Assembly: GCA_016858145.1 (NCBI GenBank)
Contig: JAEHOE010000072.1
Coordinates: 496,001-560,000, forward strand
DNA length: 64,000 nt
Origin: Edaphochlamys debaryana
Taxonomy: Eukaryota > Chlorophyta > Chlorophyceae > Chlamydomonadales
Reading direction: 5' to 3'
The translations under genes were made by a program, and so were the position numbers. Under the pieces are notes generated by a model that did no database searches, had not been told where the DNA came from, and was given only the letters and a program-made list of their open reading frames with translations. The number at the start of each line of letters is the position of its first letter. The stretch's first letter is position 1. Below, one piece after another: positions 23,101 to 35,100 of the stretch.

Positions 23101-26100
23101 CCCCTACGCCCAAGCCGCCAGACGCCGCATGGGGGAGGGCGAGGGCGGGGCTAGGCGCTGCGCCCAGAGCCCCGCCGGCCCCGCTCCTGGCGGCGGCGAA
23201 GGCCGCTGCCAGCTGTGCCGCCTCCGCCACCTCCGCAGCGTCGTTAGGAGCCCCTACGCCCAAGCCGCCAGACGCCGCATGGGGGAGGGCGAGGGCGGGG
23301 CTAGGCGCTGCGCCCAGAGCCCCGCCGGCCCCGCTCCTGGCGGCGGCGAAGGCCGCTGCCAGCTGTGCCGCCTCCGCCACCTCCGCAGCGTCGTCAGGAG
23401 CCCCTACGCCCAAGCCGCCAGACGCCGCATGGGGGAGGGCGAGGGCGGGGCTAGGCGCTGCGCCCGGAGCCCCGCCGGCCCCGCTCCTGGCGGCGGCGAA
23501 GGCCGCTGCCAGCTGTGCCGCCTCCGCCACCTCCGCAGCGTCGTTAGGAGCCCCTACGCCCAAGCCGCCAGACGCCGCATGGGGGAGGGCGAGGGCGGGG
23601 CTAGGCGCTGCGCCCGGAGCCCCGCCGGCCCCGCTCCTGGCGGCGGCGAAGGCCGCTGCCAGCTGTGCCGCCTCCGCCACCTCCGCAGCGTCGTTAGGAG
23701 CCCCTACGCCCAAGCCGCCAGACGCCGCATGGGGGAGGGCGAGGGCGGGGCTAGGCGCTGCGCCCGGAGCCCCGCCGGCCCCGCTCCTGGCGGCGGCGAA
23801 GGCCGCTGCCAGCTGTGCCGCCTCCGCCACCTCCGCAGCGTCGTTAGGAGCCCCTACGCCCAAGCCGCCAGACGCCGCATGGGGGAGGGCGAGGGCGGGG
23901 CTAGGCGCTGCGCCCAGAGCCCCGCCGGCCCCGCTCCTGGCGGCGGCGAAGGCCGCTGCCAGCTGTGCCGCCTCCGCCACCTCCGCAGCGTCGTTAGGAG
24001 CCCCTACGCCCAAGCCGCCAGACGCCGCATGGGGGAGGGCGAGGGCGGGGCTAGGCGCTGCGCCCAGAGCCCCGCCGGCCCCGCTCCTGGCGGCGGCGAA
24101 GGCCGCTGCCAGCTGTGCCGCCTCCGCCACCTCCGCAGCGTCGTTAGGAGCCCCTACGCCCAAGCCGCCAGACGCCGCATGGGGGAGGGCGAGGGCGGGG
24201 CTAGGCGCTGCGCCCGGAGCCCCGCCGGCCCCGCTCCTGGCGGCGGCGAAGGCCGCTGCCAGCTGTGCCGCCTCCGCCACCTCCGCAGCGTCGTTAGGAG
24301 CCCCTACGCCCAAGCCGCCAGACGCCGCATGGGGGAGGGCGAGGGCGGGGCTAGGCGCTGCGCCCAGAGCCCCGCCGGCCCCGCTCCTGGCGGCGGCGAG
24401 GGCCGCCAGCTGTGCCGCCCCCGCCACCTCCGCAGCGTCGTTAGGAGCCCCTACGCCCAAGCCGCCAGACGCCGCATGGGGGAGGGCGAGGGCGGGGCGA
24501 GGCGCTGCGCCCGGAGCCCCGCCGGCCCCGCTCCCGGCGGCGGCGAGGGCCGCCAGCTGTGCCGCCCCCGCCACCGCAGCGTCGTCAGGAGCCCCCACGC
24601 CCAAGCCGCCAGATGCCGCATGGGGGAGGGCGAGGGCGGGGCTAGGCGCTGCGCCCGGAGCCCCGCCGGCCCCGCTCCTGGCGGCGGCGAAGGCCGCTGC
24701 CAGCTGTGCCGCCTCCGCCACCTCCGCAGCGTCGTTAGGAGCCCCTACGCCCAAGCCGCCAGACGCCGCATGGGGGAGGGCGAGGGCGGGGCTAGGCGCT
24801 GCGCCCAGAGCCCCGCCGGCCCCGCTCCTGGCGGCGGCGAAGGCCGCTGCCAGCTGTGCCGCCTCCGCCACCTCCGCAGCGTCGTTAGGAGCCCCTACGC
24901 CCAAGCCGCCAGACGCCGCATGGGGGAGGGCGAGGGCGGGGCTAGGCGCTGCGCCCGGAGCCCCGCCGGCCCCGCTCCTGGCGGCGGCGAAGGCCGCTGC
25001 CAGCTGTGCCGCCTCCGCCACCTCCGCAGCGTCGTTAGGAGCCCCTACGCCCAAGCCGCCAGACGCCGCATGGGGGAGGGCGAGGGCGGGGCTAGGCGCT
25101 GCGCCCAGAGCCCCGCCGGACCCCGCTCCTGGCGGCGGCGAAGGCCGCTGCCAGCTGTGCCGCCTCCGCCACCTCCGCAGCGTCGTTAGGAGCCCCTACG
25201 CCCAAGCCGCCAGACGCCGCATGGGGGAGGGCGAGGGCGGGGCTAGGCGCTGCGCCCAGAGCCCCGCCGGCCCCGCTCCTGGCGGCGGCGAAGGCCGCTG
25301 CCAGCTGTGCCGCCTCCGCCACCTCCGCAGCGTCGTTAGGAGCCCCTACGCCCAAGCCGCCAGATGCCGCATGGGGGAGGGCGAGGGCGGGGCTAGGCGC
25401 TGCGCCCGGAGCCCCGCCGGCCCCGCTCCTGGCGGCGGCGAAGGCCGCTGCCAGCTGTGCCGCCTCCGCCACCTCCGCAGCGTCGTTAGGAGCCCCTACG
25501 CCCAAGCCGCCAGACGCCGCATGGGGGAGGGCGAGGGCGGGGCTAGGCGCTGCGCCCAGAGCCCCGCCGGCCCCGCTCCTGGCGGCGGCGAAGGCCGCTG
25601 CCAGCTGTGCCGCCTCCGCCACCTCCGCAGCGTCGTTAGGAGCCCCCTACGCCCAAGCCGCCAGACGCCGCATGGGGGAGGGCGAGGGCGGGGCTAGGCG
25701 CTGCGCCCAGAGCCCCGCCGGCCCCGCTCCTGGCGGCGGCGAAGGCCGCTGCCAGCTGTGCCGCCTCCGCCACCTCCGCAGCGTCGTCAGGAGCCCCTAC
25801 GCCCAAGCCGCCAGACGCCGCATGGGGGAGGGCGAGGGCGGGGCTAGGCGCTGCGCCCAGAGCCCCGCCGGCCCCGCTCCTGGCGGCGGCGAAGGCCGCT
25901 GCCAGCTGTGCCGCCTCCGCCACCTCCGCAGCGTCGTTAGGAGCCCCTACGCCCAAGCCGCCAGACGCCGCATGGGGGAGGGCGAGGGCGGGGCTAGGCG
26001 CTGCGCCCAGAGCCCCGCCGGCCCCGCTCCTGGCGGCGGCGAAGGCCGCTGCCAGCTGTGCCGCCTCCGCCACCTCCGCAGCGTCGTTAGGAGCCCCTAC

Positions 26101-29100
26101 GCCCAAGCCGCCAGACGCCGCATGGGGGAGGGCGAGGGCGGGGCTAGGCGCTGCGCCCAGAGCCCCGCCGGCCCCGCTCCTGGCGGCGGCGAAGGCCGCT
26201 GCCAGCTGTGCCGCCTCCGCCACCTCCGCAGCGTCGTCAGGAGCCCCTACGCCCAAGCCGCCAGACGCCGCATGGGGGAGGGCGAGGGCGGGGCTAGGCG
26301 CTGCGCCCAGAGCCCCGCCGGCCCCGCTCCTGGCGGCGGCGAAGGCCGCTGCCAGCTGTGCCGCCTCCGCCACCTCCGCAGCGTCGTTAGGAGCCCCTAC
26401 GCCCAAGCCGCCAGACGCCGCATGGGGGAGGGCGAGGGCGGGGCTAGGCGCTGCGCCCAGAGCCCCGCCGGCCCCGCTCCTGGCGGCGGCGAAGGCCGCT
26501 GCCAGCTGTGCCGCCTCCGCCACCTCCGCAGCGTCGTCAGGAGCCCCTACGCCCAAGCCGCCAGACGCCGCATGGGGGAGGGCGAGGGCGGGGCTAGGCG
26601 CTGCGCCCAGGAGCCCCGCCGGCCCCGCTCCTGGCGGCGGCGAAGGCCGCTGCCAGCTGTGCCGCCTCCGCCACCTCCGCAGCGTCGTTAGGAGCCCCTA
26701 CGCCCAAGCCGCCAGACGCCGCATGGGGGAGGGCGAGGGCGGGGCTAGGCGCTGCGCCCAGAGCCCCGCCGGCCCCGCTCCTGGCGGCGGCGAAGGCCGC
26801 TGCCAGCTGTGCCGCCTCCGCCACCTCCGCAGCGTCGTCAGGAGCCCCTACGCCCAAGCCGCCAGACGCCGCATGGGGGAGGGCGAGGGCGGGGCTAGGC
26901 GCTGAGCCCAGAGCCCCGCCGGCCCCGCTCCTGGCGGCGGCGAAGGCCGCTGCCAGCTGTGCCGCCTCCGCCACCTCCGCAGCGTCGTTAGGAGCCCCTA
27001 CGCCCAAGCCGCCAGACGCCGCATGGGGGAGGGCGAGGGCGGGGCTAGGCGCTGCGCCCAGAGCCCCGCCGGCCCCGCTCCTGGCGGCGGCGAAGGCCGC
27101 TGCCAGCTGTGCCGCCTCCGCCACCTCCGCAGCGTCGTTAGGAGCCCCTACGCCCAAGCCGCCAGACGCCGCATGGGGGAGGGCGAGGGCGGGGCTAGGC
27201 GCTGCGCCCAGAGCCCCGCCGGCCCCGCTCCTGGCGGCGGCGAAGGCCGCTGCCAGCTGTGCCGCCCCCGCCACCTCCGCAGCGTCGTCAGGAGCCCCTA
27301 CGCCCAAGCCGCCAGACGCCGCATGGGGGAGGGCGAGGGCGGGGCTAGGCGCTGCGCCCAGAGCCCCGCCGGCCCCCGCTCCTGGCGGCGGCGAAGGCCG
27401 CTGCCAGCTGTGCCGCCTCCGCCACCTCCGCAGCGTCGTTAGGAGCCCCTACGCCCAAGCCGCCAGACGCCGCATGGGGGAGGGCGAGGGCGGGGCTAGG
27501 CGCTGCGCCCAGAGCCCCGCCGGCCCCGCTCCTGGCGGCGGCGAGGCCGCTGCCAGCTGTGCCGCCTCCGCCACCTCCGCAGCGTCGTCAGGAGCCCCTA
27601 CGCCCAAGCCGCCAGACGCCGCATGGGGGAGGGCGAGGGCGGGGCTAGGCGCTGCGCCCAGAGCCCCGCCGGCCCCGCTCCTGGCGGCGGCGAAGGCCGC
27701 TGCCAGCTGTGCCGCCTCCGCCACCTCCGCAGCGTCGTTAGGAGCCCCTACGCCCAAGCCGCCAGACGCCGCATGGGGGAGGGCGAGGGCGGGGCTAGGC
27801 GCTGCGCCCAGAGCCCCGCCGGCCCCGCTCCTGGCGGCGGCGAAGGCCGCTGCCAGCTGTGCCGCCTCCGCCACCTCCGCAGCGTCGTTAGGAGCCCCTA
27901 CGCCCAAGCCGCCAGACGCCGCATGGGGGAGGGCGAGGGCGGGGCTAGGCGCTGCGCCCAGAGCCCCGCCGGCCCCGCTCCTGGCGGCGGCGAAGGCCGC
28001 TGCCAGCTGTGCCGCCTCCGCCACCTCCGCAGCGTCGTTAGGAGCCCCTACGCCCAAGCCGCCAGACGCCGCATGGGGGAGGGCGAGGGCGGGGCTAGGC
28101 GCTGCGCCCAGAGCCCCGCCGGCCCCGCTCCTGGCGGCGGCGAAGGCCGCTGCCAGCTGTGCCGCCTCCGCCACCTCCGCAGCGTCGTTAGGAGCCCCTA
28201 CGCCCAAGCCGCCAGACGCCGCATGGGGGAGGGCGAGGGCGGGGCTAGGCGCTGCGCCCAGAGCCCCGCCGGCCCCGCTCCTGGCGGCGGCGAGGCCGCT
28301 GCCAGCTGTGCCGCCTCCGCCACCTCCGCAGCGTCGTAGGAGCCCCCTACGCCCAAGCCGCCAGACGCCGCATGGGGGAGGGCGAGGGCGGGGCTAGGCG
28401 CTGCGCCCAGAGCCCCGCCGGCCCCGCTCCTGGCGGCGGCGAAGGCCGCTGCCAGCTGTGCCGCCTCCGCCACCTCCGCAGCGTCGTTAGGAGCCCCTAC
28501 GCCCAAGCCGCCAGACGCCGCATGGGGGAGGGCGAGGGCGGGGCTAGGCGCTGCGCCCAGAGCCCCGCCGGCCCCGCTCCTGGCGGCGGCGAAGGCCGCT
28601 GCCAGCTGTGCCGCCTCCGCCACCTCCGCAGCGTCGTTAGGAGCCCCTACGCCCAAGCCGCCAGACGCCGCATGGGGGAGGGCGAGGGCGGGGCTAGGCG
28701 CTGCGCCCAGAGCCCCGCCGGCCCCGCTCCTGGCGGCGGCGAAGGCCGCTGCCAGCTGTGCCGCCTCCGCCACCTCCGCAGCGTCGTTAGGAGCCCCTAC
28801 GCCCAAGCCGCCAGACGCCGCATGGGGGAGGGCGAGGGCGGGGCTAGGCGCTGCGCCCAGAGCCCCGCCGGCCCCGCTCCTGGCGGCGGCGAGGCCGCTG
28901 CCAGCTGTGCCGCCTCCGCCACCTCCGCAGCGTCGTTCAGGAGCCCCTACGCCCAAGCCGCCAGACGCCGCATGGGGGAGGGCGAGGGCGGGGCTAGGCG
29001 CTGCGCCCAGAGCCCCGCCGGCCCCGCTCCTGGCGGCGGCGAAGGCCGCTGCCAGCTGTGCCGCCTCCGCCACCTCCGCAGCGTCGTTAGGAGCCCCTAC

Positions 29101-32100
29101 GCCCAAGCCGCCAGACGCCGCATGGGGGAGGGCGAGGGCGGGGCTAGGCGCTGCGCCCAGAGCCCCGCCGGCCCCGCTCCTGGCGGCGGCGAAGGCCGCT
29201 GCCAGCTGTGCCGCCTCCGCCACCTCCGCAGCGTCGTCAGGAGCCCCTACGCCCAAGCCGCCAGACGCCGCATGGGGGAGGGCGAGGGCGGGGCTAGGCG
29301 CTGCGCCCAGAGCCCCGCCGGCCCCGCTCCTGGCGGCGGCGAAGGCCGCTGCCAGCTGTGCCGCCTCCGCCACCTCCGCAGCGTCGTTAGGAGCCCCTAC
29401 GCCCAAGCCGCCAGACGCCGCATGGGGGAGGGCGAGGGCGGGGCTAGGCGCTGCGCCCAGAGCCCCGCCGGCCCCGCTCCTGGCGGCGGCGAGGGCCGCC
29501 AGCTGTGCCGCCCCCGCCACCTCCGCAGCGTCGTCAGGAGCCCCCACGCCCAAGCCGCCAGACGCCGCATGGGGGAGGGCGAGGGCGGGGCTAGGCGCTG
29601 CGCCCAGAGCCCCGCCGGCCCCGCTCCTGGCGGCGGCGAAGGCCGCTGCCAGCTGTGCCGCCCCGCCACCTCCGCAGCGTCGTTAGGAGCCCCCACGCCC
29701 AAGCCGCCAGACGCCGCATGGGGGAGGGCGAGGGCGGGGCTAGGCGCTGCGCCCAGAGCCCCGCCGGCCCCGCTCCTGGCGGCGGCGAAGGCCGCTGCCA
29801 GCTGTGCCGCCTCCGCCACCTCCGCAGCGTCGTTAGGAGCCCCTACGCCCAAGCCGCCAGACGCCGCATGGGGGAGGGCGAGGGCGGGGCTAGGCGCTGC
29901 GCCCAGAGCCCCGCCGGCCCCGCTCCTGGCGGCGGCGAAGGGCCGGCCAGCTGTGCCGCCCCCGCCACCTCCGCAGCGTCGTCAGGAGCCCCCACGCCCA
30001 AGCCGCCAGACGCCGCATGGGGGAGGGCGAGGGCGGGGCTAGGCGCTGCGCCCAGAGCCCCGCCGGCCCCGCTCCTGGCGGCGGCGAAGGCCGCTGCCAG
30101 CTGTGCCGCCTCCGCCACCTCCGCAGCGTCGTTAGGAGCCCCTACGCCCAAGCCGCCAGACGCCGCATGGGGGAGGGCGAGGGCGGGGCTAGGCGCTGCG
30201 CCCAGAGCCCCGCCGGCCCCGCTCCTGGCGGCGGCGAAGGCCGCTGCCAGCTGTGCCGCCTCCGCCACCTCCGCAGCGTCGTTAGGAGCCCCTACGCCCA
30301 AGCCGCCAGACGCCGCATGGGGGAGGGCGAGGGCGGGGCTAGGCGCTGCGCCCAGAGCCCCGCCGGCCCCGCTCCTGGCGGCGGCGAGGGCCGCCAGCTG
30401 TGCCGCCCCCGCCACCTCCGCAGCGTCGTCAGGAGCCCCCACGCCCAAGCCGCCAGACGCCGCATGGGGGAGGGCGAGGGCGGGGCTAGGCGCTGCGCCC
30501 AGAGCCCCGCCGGCCCCGCTCCTGGCGGCGGCGAAGGCCGCTGCCAGCTGTGCCGCCTCCGCCACCTCCGCAGCGTCGTTAGGAGCCCCTACGCCCAAGC
30601 CGCCAGACGCCGCATGGGGGAGGGCGAGGGCGGGGCTAGGCGCTGCGCCCAGAGCCCCGCCGGCCCCGCTCCTGGCGGCGGCGAAGGCCGCTGCCAGCTG
30701 TGCCGCCTCCGCCACCTCCGCAGCGTCGTTAGGAGCCCCTACGCCCAAGCCGCCAGACGCCGCATGGGGGAGGGCGAGGGCGGGGCTAGGCGCTGCGCCC
30801 AGAGCCCCGCCGGCCCCGCTCCTGGCGGCGGCGAGGGCCGCCAGCTGTGCCGCCCCCGCCACCTCCGCAGCGTCGTCAGGAGCCCCCACGCCCAAGCCGC
30901 CAGACGCCGCATGGGGGAGGGCGAGGGCGGGGCTAGGCGCTGCGCCCAGAGCCCCGCCGGCCCCGCTCCTGGCGGCGGCGAAGGCCGCTGCCAGCTGTGC
31001 CGCCTCCGCCACCTCCGCAGCGTCGTTAGGAGCCCCTACGCCCAAGCCGCCAGACGCCGCATGGGGGAGGGCGAGGGCGGGGCTAGGCGCTGCGCCCAGA
31101 GCCCCGCCGGCCCCGCTCCTGGCGGCGGCGAGGGCCGCCAGCTGTGCCGCCCCCGCCACCTCCGCAGCGTCGTCAGGAGCCCCCACGCCCAAGCCGCCAG
31201 ACGCCGCATGGGGGAGGGCGAGGGCGGGGCTAGGCGCTGCGCCCAGAGCCCCGCCGGCCCCGCTCCTGGCGGCGGCGAAGGCCGCTGCCAGCTGTGCCGC
31301 CTCCGCCACCTCCGCAGCGTCGTTAGGAGCCCCTACGCCCAAGCCGCCAGACGCCGCATGGGGGAGGGCGAGGGCGGGGCTAGGCGCTGCGCCCAGAGCC
31401 CCGCCGGCCCCGCTCCTGGCGGCGGCGAAGGCCGCTGCCAGCTGTGCCGCCTCCGCCACCTCCGCAGCGTCGTTAGGAGCCCCTACGCCCAAGCCGCCAG
31501 ACGCCGCATGGGGGAGGGCGAGGGCGGGGCTAGGCGCTGCGCCCAGAGCCCCGCCGGCCCCGCTCCTGGCGGCGGCGAAGGCCGCTGCCAGCTGTGCCGC
31601 CCCCGCCACCTCCGCAGCGTCGTTAGGAGCCCCTACGCCCAAGCCGCCAGACGCCGCATGGGGGAGGGCGAGGGCGGGGCTAGGCGCTGCGCCCAGAGCC
31701 CCGCCGGCCCCGCTCCTGGCGGCGGCGAAGGCCGCTGCCAGCTGTGCCGCCTCCGCCACCTCCGCAGCGTCGTTAGGAGCCCCTACGCCCAAGCCGCCAG
31801 ACGCCGCATGGGGGAGGGCGAGGGCGGGGCTAGGCGCTGCGCCCAGAGCCCCGCCGGCCCCGCTCCTGGCGGCGGCGAGGGCCGCCAGCTGTGCCGCCCC
31901 CGCCACCTCCGCAGCGTCGTCAGGAGCCCCCACGCCCAAGCCGCCAGACGCCGCATGGGGGAGGGCGAGGGCGGGGCTAGGCGCTGCGCCCAGAGCCCCG
32001 CCGGCCCCGCTCCTGGCGGCGGCGAAGGCCGCTGCCAGCTGTGCCGCCTCCGCCACCTCCGCAGCGTCGTTAGGAGCCCCTACGCCCAAGCCGCCAGACG

Positions 32101-35100
32101 CCGCATGGGGGAGGGCGAGGGCGGGGCTAGGCGCTGCGCCCAGAGCCCCGCCGGCCCCGCTCCTGGCGGCGGCGAAGGCCGCTGCCAGCTGTGCCGCCTC
32201 CGCCACCTCCGCAGCGTCGTCAGGAGCCCCTACGCCCAAGCCGCCAGACGCCGCATGGGGGAGGGCGAGGGCGGGGCTAGGCGCTGCGCCCAGAGCCCCG
32301 CCGGCCCCGCTCCTGGCGGCGGCGAGGGCCGCCAGCTGTGCCGCCCCCGCCACCTCCGCAGCGTCGTCAGGAGCCCCCACGCCCAAGCCGCCAGACGCCG
32401 CATGGGGGAGGGCGAGGGCGGGGCTAGGCGCTGCGCCCAGAGCCCCGCCGGCCCCGCTCCTGGCGGCGGCGAAGGCCGCTGCCAGCTGTGCCGCCTCCGC
32501 CACCTCCGCAGCGTCGTTAGGAGCCCCTACGCCCAAGCCGCCAGACGCCGCATGGGGGAGGGCGAGGGCGGGGCTAGGCGCTGCGCCCAGAGCCCCGCCG
32601 GCCCCGCTCCTGGCGGCGGCGAAGGCCGCTGCCAGCTGTGCCGCCTCCGCCACCTCCGCAGCGTCGTTAGGAGCCCCTACGCCCAAGCCGCCAGACGCCG
32701 CATGGGGGAGGGCGAGGGCGGGGCTAGGCGCTGCGCCCAGAGCCCCGCCGGCCCCGCTCCTGGCGGCGGCGAGGGCCGCCAGCTGTGCCGCCCCCGCCAC
32801 CTCCGCAGCGTCGTCAGGAGCCCCCACGCCCAAGCCGCCAGACGCCGCATGGGGGAGGGCGAGGGCGGGGCTAGGCGCTGCGCCCAGAGCCCCGCCGGCC
32901 CCGCTCCTGGCGGCGGCGAGGGCCGCCAGCTGTGCCGCCCCCGCCACCTCCGCAGCGTCGTCAGGAGCCCCCACGCCCAAGCCGCCAGACGCCGCATGGG
33001 GGAGGGCGAGGGCGGGGCTAGGCGCTGCGCCCAGAGCCCCGCCGGCCCCGCTCCTGGCGGCGGCGAAGGCCGCTGCCAGCTGTGCCGCCTCCGCCACCTC
33101 CGCAGCGTCGTTAGGAGCCCCTACGCCCAAGCCGCCAGACGCCGCATGGGGGAGGGCGAGGGCGGGGCTAGGCGCTGCGCCCAGAGCCCCGCCGGCCCCG
33201 CTCCTGGCGGCGGCGAGGGCCGCCAGCTGTGCCGCCCCCGCCACCTCCGCAGCGTCGTCAGGAGCCCCCACGCCCAAGCCGCCAGACGCCGCATGGGGGA
33301 GGGCGAGGGCGGGGCTAGGCGCTGCGCCCAGAGCCCCGCCGGCCCCGCTCCTGGCGGCGGCGAAGGCCGCTGCCAGCTGTGCCGCCTCCGCCACCTCCGC
33401 AGCGTCGTTAGGAGCCCCTACGCCCAAGCCGCCAGACGCCGCATGGGGGAGGGCGAGGGCGGGGCTAGGCGCTGCGCCCAGAGCCCCGCCGGCCCCGCTC
33501 CTGGCGGCGGCGAAGGCCGCTGCCAGCTGTGCCGCCTCCGCCACCTCCGCAGCGTCGTTAGGAGCCCCTACGCCCAAGCCGCCAGACGCCGCATGGGGGA
33601 GGGCGAGGGCGGGGCTAGGCGCTGCGCCCAGAGCCCCGCCGGCCCCGCTCCTGGCGGCGGCGAGGGCCGCCAGCTGTGCCGCCCCCGCCACCTCCGCAGC
33701 GTCGTCAGGAGCCCCCACGCCCAAGCCGCCAGACGCCGCATGGGGGAGGGCGAGGGCGGGGCTAGGCGCTGCGCCCAGAGCCCCGCCGGCCCCGCTCCTG
33801 GCGGCGGCGAAGGCCGCTGCCAGCTGTGCCGCCTCCGCCACCTCCGCAGCGTCGTTAGGAGCCCCTACGCCCAAGCCGCCAGACGCCGCATGGGGGAGGG
33901 CGAGGGCGGGGCTAGGCGCTGCGCCCAGAGCCCCGCCGGCCCCGCTCCTGGCGGCGGCGAAGGCCGCTGCCAGCTGTGCCGCCTCCGCCACCTCCGCAGC
34001 GTCGTCAGGAGCCCCTACGCCCAAGCCGCCAGACGCCGCATGGGGGAGGGCGAGGGCGGGGCTAGGCGCTGCGCCCAGAGCCCCGCCGGCCCCGCTCCTG
34101 GCGGCGGCGAAGGCCGCTGCCAGCTGTGCCGCCTCCGCCACCTCCGCAGCGTCGTTAGATAGGAGCCCCTACGCCCAAGCCGCCAGACGCCGCATGGGGG
34201 AGGGCGAGGGCGGGGCTAGGCGCTGCGCCCAGAGCCCCGCCGGCCCCGCTCCTGGCGGCGGCGAAGGCCGCTGCCAGCTGTGCCGCCTCCGCCACCTCCG
34301 CAGCGTCGTTAGGAGCCCCTACGCCCAAGCCGCCAGACGCCGCATGGGGGAGGGCGAGGGCGGGGCTAGGCGCTGCGCCCAGAGCCCCGCCGGCCCCGCT
34401 CCTGGCGGCGGCGAGGGCCGCCAGCTGTGCCGCCCCCGCCACCTCCGCAGCGTCGTCAGGAGCCCCCACGCCCAAGCCGCCAGACGCCGCATGGGGGAGG
34501 GCGAGGGCGGGGCTAGGCGCTGCGCCCAGAGCCCCGCCGGCCCCGCTCCTGGCGGCGGCGAAGGCCGCTGCCAGCTGTGCCGCCTCCGCCACCTCCGCAG
34601 CGTCGTTAGGAGCCCCTACGCCCAAGCCGCCAGACGCCGCATGGGGGAGGGCGAGGGCGGGGCTAGGCGCTGCGCCCAGAGCCCCGCCGGCCCCGCTCCT
34701 GGCGGCGGCGAAGGCCGCTGCCAGCTGTGCCGCCTCCGCCACCTCCGCAGCGTCGTTAGGAGCCCCTACGCCCAAGCCGCCAGACGCCGCATGGGGGAGG
34801 GCGAGGGCGGGGCTAGGCGCTGCGCCCAGAGCCCCGCCGGCCCCGCTCCTGGCGGCGGCGAGGGCCGCCAGCTGTGCCGCCCCCGCCACCTCCGCAGCGT
34901 CGTCAGGAGCCCCCACGCCCAAGCCGCCAGACGCCGCATGGGGGAGGGCGAGGGCGGGGCTAGGCGCTGCGCCCAGAGCCCCGCCGGCCCCGCTCCTGGC
35001 GGCGGCGAAGGCCGCTGCCAGCTGTGCCGCCTCCGCCACCTCCGCAGCGTCGTTAGGAGCCCCTACGCCCAAGCCGCCAGACGCCGCATGGGGGAGGGCG

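Noticed and set aside
10007..25697. Forward-strand reading frames of about 5060 and 3550 codons
   Set aside because: They are shadows of the minisatellite. Unique, phase-matched exons flank the array only on the reverse strand, and the forward frames start and end within repeats or at frameshifts.
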